Shown here: one piece after another, positions 31,865-41,079 of the stretch
Layout: every line of letters starts with the position of its first letter
Numbering within the stretch: the first letter of the stretch is position 1
Source of the DNA: Manduca sexta
Taxonomy: Eukaryota > Arthropoda > Insecta > Lepidoptera > Sphingidae
Assembly: GCF_014839805.1 (NCBI RefSeq)
Contig: NC_051120.1
Span: 5,642,001 to 5,706,000 of the forward strand
Length of the DNA stretch: 64,000 nt
Direction of reading: 5' to 3'
Made by a program: the position numbers and the translations under genes
Notes under the pieces: model-generated
What the model was told of the DNA's origin: nothing
Seen by the model: the letters and a program-made list of their open reading frames with translations, nothing else
Databases searched by the model: none

Positions 31865-33526
31865 ATGTGCGTAGTGGATTGAATGGGACAATTATATTTG
31901 GGCTAATACAACTAGTGAATTGACTCGAATAACTATTGCAGACATTGATGCAATTTTTGTTCAGTTATTTGTATACCTCACTTCAAACGCGTTGTCGGTA
32001 CTACCATTCTGGAAGTGAGTGAGATGGTGAAATTAATGAATCGAATGTATTAACACGTAAAGACTATTTCGTTACGTACATTTTTTTTGGAAATACTCAT
32101 TTAATAATATGGGTGTGATTATGCATAACAATTTTGAGCATATAAAACCTTGAAGTATGAAAGAAATAAAAACATCGATAATATTAATAAAAAAAAAACT
32201 TTATTTTGAAATAGTGGTTATTATCTATTAACATTGTTACACTTAGGCCAGAGATTATGCGTTACCATGTTAGATATATTAAAACGTTTTTACAAAGATG
32301 ATATGCCTACGCTAAGTCTAAACATCGTCACCACCTATTCGCGGTTACACTCCTGTGAAAGTATAATACTGGCAATGCGAAGCAATCGTGAAATTCTTAA
32401 GCTATCTCTTAAATTATAGCTAGTACCTACGAGCAAAAGAAACAATTCCCCGATTCCCAACCTTGCTCGTATTATACTTCAAAAAGTGCATTCCGTTCTA
32501 CTGTTAACAGATAATTGAACCAAAATTCAAATCTGTCTTCACATTTTATTACTAAATGAATAGAAATAAACTAAAAAAAAATAAACTTGTATAAAAGACA
32601 CAAAATAAATGCATTCTATAAACCCTCTGTTTAAATATTATGATATAATGAAATTTAACAAACGATATTAAAGTTTCTTAATTAAATAGTGTCGAAATAT
32701 TAAAATTAGTTTTAATTTATTTGTATGAATTAGCCCGAGTGCCGCATGATTACTATTTCTATACTGTGAAATATAGATAATATAATCATAATTTTTCCTA
32801 CGCCCATAGGTGCTTCAACGCCTATACAGACGCACGCCGATTCTTACAGAATTCCAAGACATCACCGATCAAGGCACTATTCGTTTTGGTATATTGCTGA
32901 TACGTTTCCTCACTCCTAATTCACAATATCATTGGGTTAACATAATCGTACATACATACGTGAAAGAGTACAATTTTTCAAGTTCTTACAATTACACAGC
33001 GTTACACTTTGAAATCATAATTTGAATAAATAGACAGTAAGTAGACTTAGTAACGCCCAATATTGTTCACTTATGATTTCAAAGATCGCCAATCTACCGT
33101 CTTTACAACAACTATCGAATAATTACTATTATAAAAATATCTATAAATCTATTCTAAATTATTCGAATGAAATTGTTACTGGGACAGGCTAAGGATTTAA
33201 TTAACAACATATACCCTATTTGATTTTATGGACGTTGCAATTTTACGTGCACGTTGCGTTACTAAAGTTTGCCAATGCCAAAGTTGAACGAAACAGGTAA
33301 GTGAAATAAATGCATCGTTGGATGGGAGCACGCTAGAATGGCGCACTTCTGCATGCCGCGTTCCGATTCAAATCCGTACATTATTACCGAAGCGATATAA
33401 ATATGTGGAGCGCGTCATGCAGAAGTATGAGAGTGTCCGATCCGTGTTAGAGCGTAGCGACGAGTGTGATGGCTGGTCGTCGGCCGCTGGCTAGTCGAGT
33501 GTAGTGGTGGGTTCGAGGGTAGAAGT
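31865..33526 (-). other. Probable 3' UTR of Jupiter and intergenic sequence
   Basis: The GC-richer part (about 33290-33526) directly follows the Jupiter stop on the minus strand and fits a 3' UTR. Minus-strand AATAAA words occur at about 32717-32722, 32545-32550 and 32201-32206; I cannot tell which is used. The rest is AT-rich without a supported gene. Confidence 0.4.
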
Positions 33527-33663
33527 CTACCATAGTCCGGAGGAGTAACCGCCCGGCGGCACGCGGTTGTGCTGGATCATGCTGCTGGTGCCGTTTATTG
33601 ACGTCACAGTGTTAATCTGGCCGTTCATCGATTTGTAGCCGTCGCCGGTGATCGGGTTGCCTT
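33527..33663 (-). CDS. Jupiter: Jupiter ordinary last exon
   Basis: The acceptor is GATTTTCAG. With one base carried from the previous exon it reads EGNPITGDGYKS and ends NRVPPGGYSSGLW and a TAG stop at 33529-33527. The C-terminus is nearly identical to that known for the Drosophila protein family. Confidence 0.95.
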
Positions 33664-36600
33664 CTGAAAATCGTCGAAAAGCCACATGTAATTATTATGC
33701 TATGATATCAATTTTATAAAGCTACGCCACGAGAAAGATAACTAAGTTACAGCAATAGAAGTTGAACAAGTTTTCGTTAGATCAAAATTTTACGGAAAAT
33801 ATGTTATTTGATTATTTCATTCAGACCACTATTACATATTAATTTCAATATGATAAAAAGTTCTATACTTTATTTTCTTTAATTTTAGTGTAATAGCTGA
33901 GCCGATTAAAATAATCCAATCATAAAGTAAACTACCAAATTTTCCAGAATTACATCTACTTAACTTTGAATTCTAATTTAAAGCTTTTTCTCATGCAACG
34001 AGACAACAGTATATTTACTTCAATGACTGCATTTGATATTTTTTACCAATTACAAAAAGAAGTAATAAATGTAAAGTAGCAGGTAATTAACTTTTACTGT
34101 AAGAGTAGGTACCTAACTAAATTACCTTCTCTAAATGAAGCACAGATAATAAAATGCGCAAAAAATACAATAGTTTATAAGGCAAAGGATCGTGCTGCAG
34201 AAGATAAACGTTGACGTCACAATGTTTATGAATTATACAGAATACCTACTTTCCAAATGGCGATCAAATAAGTACAATAACTAAGCACCAACATTGCAAT
34301 AACAACATCTAACATATCGTTTCTACATCTTCAGCTAAAACAAATGAACATTAATGCAAACAATAAAATTAAGGTGAGTGCTTAATTTAACGACATGAAG
34401 GAACGGTTCTGTAGTTCTTTGTAATAGTAAGCGGAATTGCAAAAGATTGTACGGTGCGTAGACTTTCCTTCCTTCAGTCCAAATTGAACACCCACCCATT
34501 TCTCTCCGACGAACATAGTCTACATAGTACGTCTTAGATCTGAAGTCTTCTGCATGCCGATTCAAATCAAATAGGTAACCGGGAACGTGTTTGTGGTGTA
34601 TGGACGGGAAACCGGTCAATGTATGAGGACCAGGAGCGACTTCTGTCTGTAGCGGAGTCAGATCGGGAATGGGCCCATCGCGTTCATACTTAAAGAGTGT
34701 TGGTGGAGGATCTATATTGGCTATCAGATAGGGATCAATTGGTCCACCCAATGCTGGCACAGGATCGTATTTGTAATCTGGTTTAGGTCTTTCACCAAGT
34801 GCTGACGTCATACCAATGAACGCATAAGGCGGCAAGGGATGATGATAAATTTTACGTTCCGTAGGCTCGAGATAGTGCTGTGCCGGGAAAGGAGGCCAAT
34901 GTCTGTCAAGCACGAACTGCGGTGAAAGGGAATCGGGATCGATTACCGGATGACTCCGTTCCGGGTCGTCGGTTTTTAATCCGAGCAGTGTGTAGGGAGT
35001 CTGTCTAATGTTTAGAGCGGGCTTTGTAGTAGATTCGACGTAATAGTTGGCGGGTGGGGGCGGCCAGACGCGCGTGAAGTATTTGTGTGTCGGTTGAGGG
35101 TGTAGGAGGTGGTCGCTCGAGGCCAGGTCGGGATCGTAGGGGGTGTGGTCGGCACCTCGCAGGCTGGCGGCGGGGTGACGGCGTCTCGGCGGCGGTAGTG
35201 GGACTCCATCACCCGTCACCGGATTCCTCTTCGGTGGCGAGTACAACGCTGACCATTAGAATAAACCATTTTGATACCAGCTAAACACACTAATATGCAA
35301 TACTACTTTCTTTTCATATGTTATTTCGATTTTTTGACATTTTTAACAATAACTTCCAAATTCTTATTTTTATAGTGTAATATTTATATCGTGCATACAT
35401 TCACAGACTGTTATTATATTTGTTATATCACGTATAGTCATTATTGAATCATGCCTCAATCCAAGCAAAGCACGGCTTGATTTTGTTATTCTCATCCGTG
35501 ATGGTATTGTTACAATGGATAGTCAATTGTTTTAGAGTTTTTACATTGTTATAGATGACGTGTGATAGAAAATCATGTATAGGAAAGCGCATCTTCCTAG
35601 CGTGCACGAGTGCCAAATATGTAGAAGAGAGCACAGGTGAGGAACGTCGTAACCGCACGTAGAGCTAATACTAGTGGCTAGAGAGCATCATTATAGATCT
35701 GCGTGCTGTGTTACTGTGTACGGAACGTGGAATGGACGGAATGCACAGTTTACTACTTTAATATATTCTCTACTTTCCAATTTCATATCGTGACGTTCAC
35801 TGAAATGCAACGTTCTCTAACATCTTAAAATGCTAAATCGTTTCAAGAAATTAGTAGTTAAAATTACTTTTTTTTATAAACTTTAGTAACAAGATCACAT
35901 TATTTTTTTCTTTTAGCATTAGTGACTACGTTGCCTACATCATCAATTTTTAATATCTCATAGACAATCTAAATTTCATGTCTAGTGACAACTGCATCAG
36001 CATTAATTTTATTTATATTCCATTCCACGTCACTTGTGACGTCACGTGTGTCCCATCCCAGCGTTACTAGCCGTGCTGATTCGTGCCTACATTTCAATCG
36101 ACTCACAGTGTTCCGCGGGCCCGTTCTCACCTCGGCTGGGCGTGGAGGTGGCGCTGCCGTTCATCATCTTGGACGGGGAGTGAGATGGACTGCCACCGTT
36201 CATCTCGGAGTCGCCGAACTGTATATTGCTGCGGATGGTGTCCGTGATCATCGGCGACACCTGGTTGTTTGCGGCCTGGAAACGTTTTATATGGGAGATC
36301 TTTTAAAATATAAAATTTGCATTGAACAAGACTTCAATCAGAAATCAAATCAGAAAGAGATAAGGTACAGGTAGTTAATGTCTAAAGTATAAATTCGTTA
36401 ATACTTTCGATGCAATCAAAATTTGATCATTTAATGATAAGATGGAAAGTCTCTCGCTCTTAGTAAACGCTACATCTGCATATAATGGTAGCAACACCAC
36501 TAAGTTGCTACACTAATTAAACTGGAATTCAAACACAAGGTCAACAGTGCTAGCACAATGGTAGTGGCAAGTGAAATTCAAAACCTATTCTTAAATTCTT

Positions 36601-36854
36601 TCTATTGTAAAACTAAGTAGAACGTAAAAGTTATAAAACATGTGACTAAATTTAAGCACAAATGTAGATCATAAAATAAAAAATAAACCATACAGCATAC
36701 CTGTCCAAAAAGTCTGGAGTGCGTGTCCCGGGGGCGTGTTGGCGTGTCGCGCACCACTCGCGGGCGCGTCGAGCCGTTCTTCAGCGGGCTGCCGCCGTCC
36801 GTCGTGTCGGCGTTGAAGATCTCGCCGATGCAGCTCTTGGGCGCGTTCGGCACT
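33527..36854 (-). CDS. Jupiter: Jupiter microtubule-associated protein, 3' part of the gene
   Basis: The standard route joins exons 36854-36701, 36275-36131 and 33663-33527. It gives 51 + 48 + 45 residues after an unseen N-terminal part (first base of 36854 completes a split codon). Family marks are DTHSRLFG at the end of the first exon, Ser/Asn-rich linkers with NGGSP and NGS words, EGNPITGDGY at the start of the last exon, and the C-terminal PPGGYSSGLW. Jupiter of Drosophila binds microtubules and is largely disordered. A long alternative exon lies at 35248-34335. The N-terminal exon with the RPPGGGSS-type motif was not found in the window. An RTE LINE sits antisense in the intron 350 bp upstream of the first visible exon. 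Confidence 0.92.
33664..34334 (-). other. Jupiter intron, or 3' UTR of the long-tail isoform
   Basis: No coding sequence. A minus-strand AATAAA at 33874-33869, about 460 bp after the stop of the long exon, could end the alternative transcript before the ordinary last exon. Confidence 0.45.
34335..35248 (-). CDS. Jupiter: Jupiter alternative long terminal exon (304 codons, Pro/Tyr/His-rich repeat tail)
   Basis: The open frame follows a GGTCAG acceptor. An in-frame TAA lies just upstream (35258-35256) and no Met occurs before residue 147, so it must be spliced from an earlier exon. Its phase (one carried base) matches the exon ending at 36131. It opens ALYSPPKRNPVTGDGVPLPP, echoing NPITGDG of the ordinary last exon. 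Residues 60-91 and 116-147 form a 56-residue-period repeat: R-x-W-P-P-x-P-A-x-x-Y-x-E-x-T, then P-Y-x-x-x-G. A weaker third unit has PPPTLFKYE (181-189) and PHTLTGF (208-214). A stop ends it at 34335. GC content is exon-like. The assignment to Jupiter rests on phase, position and shared motif; transcripts are not seen. Confidence 0.75.
35249..36130 (-). other. Jupiter intron
   Basis: No further exon was found. Small open frames occur at 35449-35658 on the minus strand without splice or domain support. Confidence 0.55.
36131..36275 (-). CDS. Jupiter: Jupiter internal exon
   Basis: The acceptor is GTTTCCAG and the donor is GTGAGA. It encodes 48 residues starting AANNQVSPMITDTI and containing NGGSPSHSPSKMMNGS, then one base. 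It is Ser/Asn-rich and low in hydrophobics, as expected for the disordered middle of Jupiter. Confidence 0.92.
36276..36700 (-). other. Jupiter intron
   Basis: AT-rich, 425 bp, no supported feature. Confidence 0.6.
36701..36854 (-). CDS. Jupiter: Jupiter internal exon with the DTHSRLFG motif
   Basis: The acceptor is GTTGCAG and the donor is GTATGC. After one base that completes a split codon it encodes 51 residues, from VPNAPKSCIGEIF to RPRDTHSRLFGQ. The SHSRLFG/THSRLFG block is a conserved signature of Jupiter proteins. The exon is very GC-rich compared with its surroundings and open in another frame as well, which is a by-product. Confidence 0.93.
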
Positions 36855-37205
36855 CTGCAACAAATTGTGTTTTTAGTAAAATGTGCAAATTAATTCATCC
36901 TTAGTTTTACTATGAAAGTGTGTTTTAGGTTGTTTTTCTTTCTCATAGCACCAAAACGAGTTTGATTTCAAAGCCATAAGTTATAACTTTTAGAATGTTA
37001 TGGAACAGTCTTACATCATAGCGAAGTGCGAGCAAGTGCTAAAACTATCTGAATACCGAAACTTATGTATGGAGATAATTTTTGAGTTTTATTCATATGG
37101 AAAAATATTAAGTAATTTACTTTGATATTTAACAAAAATAAATCATAGTAATTACATATTTAATGTATTTTAGTGCTTAAGTATTGTTAATAATTAGTGT
37201 TCTGT

Positions 37206-37216
37206 ATTATGCCTTT
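37206..37216 (+). repeat. 5' target-site duplication of the RTE LINE
   Basis: ATTATGCCTTT at 37206-37216 recurs exactly at 40138-40148. Confidence 0.9.
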
Positions 37217-38838
37217 ATGCCTGCCGGTAACGGCAGGGCAGGGGGTGCGAAGAATCCCCGGGCTACGATAGGCCGCCCATCTCAACTGACCCTGGCAACC
37301 TACAACGGCAGAAGTCTTCGGCTTGATGAACATCTCGCACAGTTGGAGACGGAGCTAGAGAACATAAGGTGGCATGTCCTAGGGTTGTGTGAAGTCCGTA
37401 GAGAGGGAGAGGACTCTATCACCTTAGACTCGGGCCACCTTATATACTACCGCGAAGGCGATAGGATATCCCAGGGTGGCGTAGGCTTTCTCGTCAATAG
37501 AGCCCTCACTAACAACGTTGAAGAAATTTCCAGTGTGTCGACCAGGGTAGCTTATATGGTTCTTCGGTTATCTAAACGATATACCATGAAGATCATACAG
37601 GTCTACGCACCGACTTCGACACATTCGGACGACGACGTGGAGGATATGTACGAGGACATATCAAAAGCCTTGCACAATACCACAAAGGCCCATTTCAACG
37701 TTGTTATGGGGGACTTCCAACGCTAAAGTGGGAATCCAAAGTCACGGCGAATCCAGAGTGGGACCACATGGTTATGGATGTCGGAATCACAGAGGACAAA
37801 TGCTCGTAAACTTTCTTGAGAGAAGAGGGGCTCTTTTGATGAATTCATTCTTCAAAAGGGACCCCAGAGGAAATGGACGTGGCGCAGTCCTGATACTGTG
37901 ACAAAGACCGCGATCGACTTCATCATGACGGACAACACGCTCAGATTCAGAGATGTCTCAGTGATCAATAGGTTTAATACCGGATCCGATCACCGACTTG
38001 TACGAGGCTCTCTGAATATCGATATTAAGCTTGAAAGAAGCCGTCTCATGAAGTCCACGCTCCGACCTAATCCACTCCAAATCATGGCGGGTTCCGAAAA
38101 GCTCCAGAGAATGCTCGGAAATAGATTCGCTGCATTGGCACCCTCTGAAGATATTGACGAGATCCTACACAATCTGGTTGATGCGCTTAAGGGAGAGGGC
38201 ATCAAAATCTGTAAAATGCAGCGTAGAGGCAGAAAGTCCAAACTCTCGGATGAGACTCTACGGCTTATGGCAAATAGACGCGAAAGCACCCAAGTTACTT
38301 CGTCAGAGAGGTCAGACCTTAACAGGCGCATAGCAAAATGATACGCCGAGACCTTCGGAGCTTCAATACACGCCTCATTGAAGAAGCGATAGAGCGAAAC
38401 CGAGGGTCTAAGGTATTTGCTCAGCAGCTTAGAAGGAGCCACCTGACGAAGTTAACGACACAAAAGGGCAAAACCGTTTCGTCACAGTCGGAGATTTTTG
38501 CCGAGATTGAGGACTTTTATGGTCGATTATACGCTGCACATGCTCCTTATCCACGGCATGTCGACCATGATCCCAGAGCCACCCTGACGCGCCACTACAG
38601 CGACGATCTGCCAGAAATCGACCAAGGCGAGATCGTGTTGGCTCTGAGACAACTTAAAAATGGAAAAGCCCCCGGTGAGGACGGAGTTACTTCGGAGCTC
38701 CTGCAGGCAGGTGGCCTTCCTGTCATACAGGAGCTACAAAAGCTGTTTAACACCGTTCTACACTGTGGGAGAACTCCAAATGCGTGGAGTAGGAGTCTGG
38801 TGGTTCTTTTCTTTAAGAGGGGGATAAAACCCTTCTAA
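37217..38838 (+). pseudogene. RTE endonuclease and linker region, broken by frameshifts
   Basis: The reading frame moves at three points inside this part and again at 38823. Near 37722 one extra C converts the catalytic GDFN motif to GDFQR and stops soon after. Near 37865 the frame shifts between FFKRDP and the KWTWRSP-type continuation. Near 38340 it shifts between LNRRIAK and IRRDLRSFN. Near 38823 a G is missing from a G-run, ending the frame at the FFKRG-DK junction before the NYRPISLL motif. Confidence 0.9.
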
Positions 38839-38879
38839 AGAATTATAGGCCCATCTCACTCCTGAGCCACGTCTATAAG

Positions 38880-40109
38880 TTGTTCTCCAGGGTTATCACG
38901 AATCGCCTCGCTAGGAGACTCGACGAGTTTCAGCCCCCGGAGCAGGCTGGGTTTCGCGGAGGATACAGTACCATAGACCACATACACACAGTGAGGCAGA
39001 TTATACAGAAATCCGAGGAGTATAATCGGCCCCTGTGTTTGGCATTTGTGGACTATGAGAAGGCCTTCGACTCTGTCGAAACCTGGGCTGTCCTGGAATC
39101 CTTACAGCGTTGTCAAGTAGATTATCGCTATGTCGAAGTGCTGAGATGTCTATATGAATCTGCCACTATGTGTGTCCAAGTACAGAACCAGCAGTCGGGA
39201 CCCATTCAGCTGCGCAGAGGGGTGAGACAGGGGGATGTTATTTCCCCAAAACTGTTCACAAGCGCACTGGAGGATTTGTTCAAGACTCTGGACTGGAAAG
39301 GTATGGGCATTAATATAAATGGTGAGTACATCTCGCATTTGCGTTTCGCAGACGACATAGTGATAATGGCAGAAACACTGGAGGAACTACAACAGATGCT
39401 AAACAGCCTTGCTTCGGCCTCACAGCGAATAGGTCTAACAATGAATCTGGATAAGACAAAACTTATGATCAATGACCACCTAGATCCAAGACCTATCGTT
39501 GTCAATGGCCACCTTCTCGAAGCTGTTTCGGAATACACCTACCTTGGGCAGATTCTGCAATTAGGAAGAAACAGCCTTGAGAGGGAGGTTAAAAAGAGAA
39601 TCCAGCTGGGCTGGGCCGCATTTGGCAAACTGCGTCGGGTTTTCTCGTCACTTCTACCACAATGTCTGAAAACGAAGGTTTTCAACCAGTGCGTCCTACC
39701 TGTCATGACCTACGGTGCCGAAACGTGGACGCTCACAGTACGGCTGGTCCACCAGCTCAAAGTCGCTCAGCGAGCTATGGAACGTGCTATGCTCGGAGTT
39801 TCTCTGAAGGATAAACTTCGTAACGAGGTCATTCGTCAGAGAACCAATGTCACCGACATAGCACACAGGATTAGCAAACTGAAGTGGCAGTGGGCAGGGC
39901 ATATCTGTCGAAGAACCGATAACCGATGGGGTAAACGAGTTCTTGAGTGGAGACCACGGCTCGGCAAACGTAGTGTAGGACGCCCTCCAGCTAGGTGGAG
40001 TGACGATCTGCGAAAGGTCGCTGGTAAGAACTGGATGCGACAGGCCGAAGACAGGGTAAAATGGCGTATATTGGAGGAGGCCTATGTCCAGCAGTGGACA
40101 AAGATATAG
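38880..40109 (+). pseudogene. RTE reverse transcriptase and C-terminal region (open frame)
   Basis: The final 409 codons remain open. The RT fingers and palm are present, with AFVDYEKAFDS (motif A) and LRFADDIVI (motif C, catalytic Asp pair). Downstream lie a Trp/Arg-rich thumb (LPVMTYGAETWTL) and the RTE-type C-terminal segment (HRISKLKWQWAGHICRR, RPPARWSDDLRK). The upstream frameshift at 38823 separates it from the N-terminal half, so no full protein can be made. Confidence 0.9.
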
Positions 40110-40110
40110 G

Positions 40111-40137
40111 CTGATGATGATGATGATGATGATGATG
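40111..40137 (+). repeat. GAT trinucleotide tail of the RTE LINE
   Basis: About nine GAT units directly after the RTE stop codon. RTE elements characteristically end in short tandem repeats instead of poly(A). Confidence 0.9.
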
Positions 40138-40148
40138 ATTATGCCTTT
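40138..40148 (+). repeat. 3' target-site duplication of the RTE LINE
   Basis: Exact second copy of ATTATGCCTTT, directly after the GAT tail. Confidence 0.9.
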
Positions 40149-40573
40149 TGTTTAATAAAAAAATCTCCTAAATCCTACAGTAAATTGATCAGTACGTATC
40201 CATCATCATCATAAATTTATTTACATTTCTTGCCCAGCATATCACGCACATCAATTTGGTGTAGGTAAATTAACACACACATTACACACAATACGAGAGC
40301 ACATTAGAATATTAAAGTTGCATAAGTCGGCCCCTCGGTCAGCAGTCAGCTGGACACGCACGCTACCTGGATAGGGGGAATCAGTTTCCGGTGTTAGGGG
40401 AACGGTCATTGCCGCGGTCAAAACATAATCAACCGCAATGGACTCATTAATATGACAGAATGTTGTACTGAGATATTTTTATGTTTAATTTACAAATATT
40501 TCTGAATTGCCTGATTCTGCTCGCGCGGAAATAAGCAGTTTTCTGATATATTGGATTAATAATTTATATATTA
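40149..40573. other. Jupiter intron or intergenic, nothing recognised
   Basis: AT-rich apart from a GC-richer patch at about 40325-40420. No feature supported. Confidence 0.45.
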
Positions 40574-41079
40574 CTAGCTTTTGCTCGCGGCTTCGCATGA
40601 GTGAAGGAGTTTGCCGGGATAATTTTTTTTCCGACTTTTTTTTTTTCTCTTTATTAGGTCCACAAAACTGGTTACAAACACATAACATTAATAAAATAAA
40701 GTTTTAATACAACTTTCAAAATATTTGCAACCTTCTGGAAGTGAACACGACATGCACAAATTAGAAATAACATGAATGAATATGAGAAATTGATAATCCC
40801 TTATGAGGTACGCGTTACAAGTTGAGTATCTAGGTTAAATTATATATATTTGAATATGTTTAACTTAGCTGAGGCTTTAGACTTACTTAATATGTATCGT
40901 TATATTATGACCAAATTACACAAAATCTTTATAAATTAGCCTATGTGTTGATCTGATGTATAACCAATATTACTGTAAAGTTTCATCCAAATCGGTTCAG
41001 TAGTTTTTTCGTGAAAGAGGAACAAACATACATACATACATTCATCGCCACAAACTTTGGCATTAATAATATTAGTAGA
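40574..41079 (-). mobile_element. Helitron-like element (minus strand), split by a retroposon
   Basis: The copy opens on the plus strand with CTAGCTTTTGCTCGCGGCTT, preceded by A (40573). It matches 20270-20522, but the match breaks after CCGACTT (40637) and resumes at ACTTAATATG (40885). Confidence 0.8.
40638..40879 (-). mobile_element. Poly(A) retroposon fragment nested in the Helitron-like copy
   Basis: The insert is bounded by GACTT at 40633-40637 and 40880-40884. On the minus strand it ends CCAGTTTTGTGGACCTAATA, then AAGAG and a run of about 11 A, so it is a retroposed 3' end. The same words (GTGTTCACTTC.AGAAGGTT, CAGTTTTGTG.ACCTAATAA) occur at 53730-53840 on the plus strand. Confidence 0.75.

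Larger units (their letters stand above)
37217..40137 (+). mobile_element. RTE-clade non-LTR retrotransposon (LINE), nearly complete, frameshifted
   Basis: The element encodes one polyprotein: an apurinic-type endonuclease, then a reverse transcriptase. It transposes by nicking target DNA and priming from the 3' end. The coding frame starts with ATG at the first base of the element. Endonuclease marks are TYNGRSL, LGLCEVRR, QVYAPTS, the GDFN region, AIDFIMTD and SDHRLV. RT marks are NYRPISLL, EQAGFRGGYSTIDHIHT, AFVDYEKAFDSVE, RRGVRQGDVISPKLF and HLRFADD. It ends with a stop at 40107-40109 and a GAT repeat tail. An 11-bp target duplication flanks it. Four frameshifts (near 37722, 37865, 38340 and 38823) inactivate it. 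It lies antisense in a Jupiter intron. Confidence 0.95.

Noticed and set aside
34335..35248. Long exon as a separate single-exon gene
   Set aside because: An in-frame stop at 35258-35256 and lack of Met before residue 147 rule out an own start near the beginning.
35012..35284. Overlapping open frames on both strands across the long Jupiter exon
   Set aside because: They arise from GC-rich coding sequence in other frames; only one frame has the acceptor phase and repeats.
35985..36374. 129-codon plus-strand open frame
   Set aside because: It runs antisense over the Jupiter exon 36131-36275, which has correct splice sites and family content.
37990..38442. Minus-strand open frame opposite the RTE LINE
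   Set aside because: It is a shadow of the endonuclease/linker coding strand. The plus-strand frames carry the family motifs.
39206..39538. Minus-strand open frame opposite the RT domain
   Set aside because: Antisense of conserved RT motifs; no features of its own.
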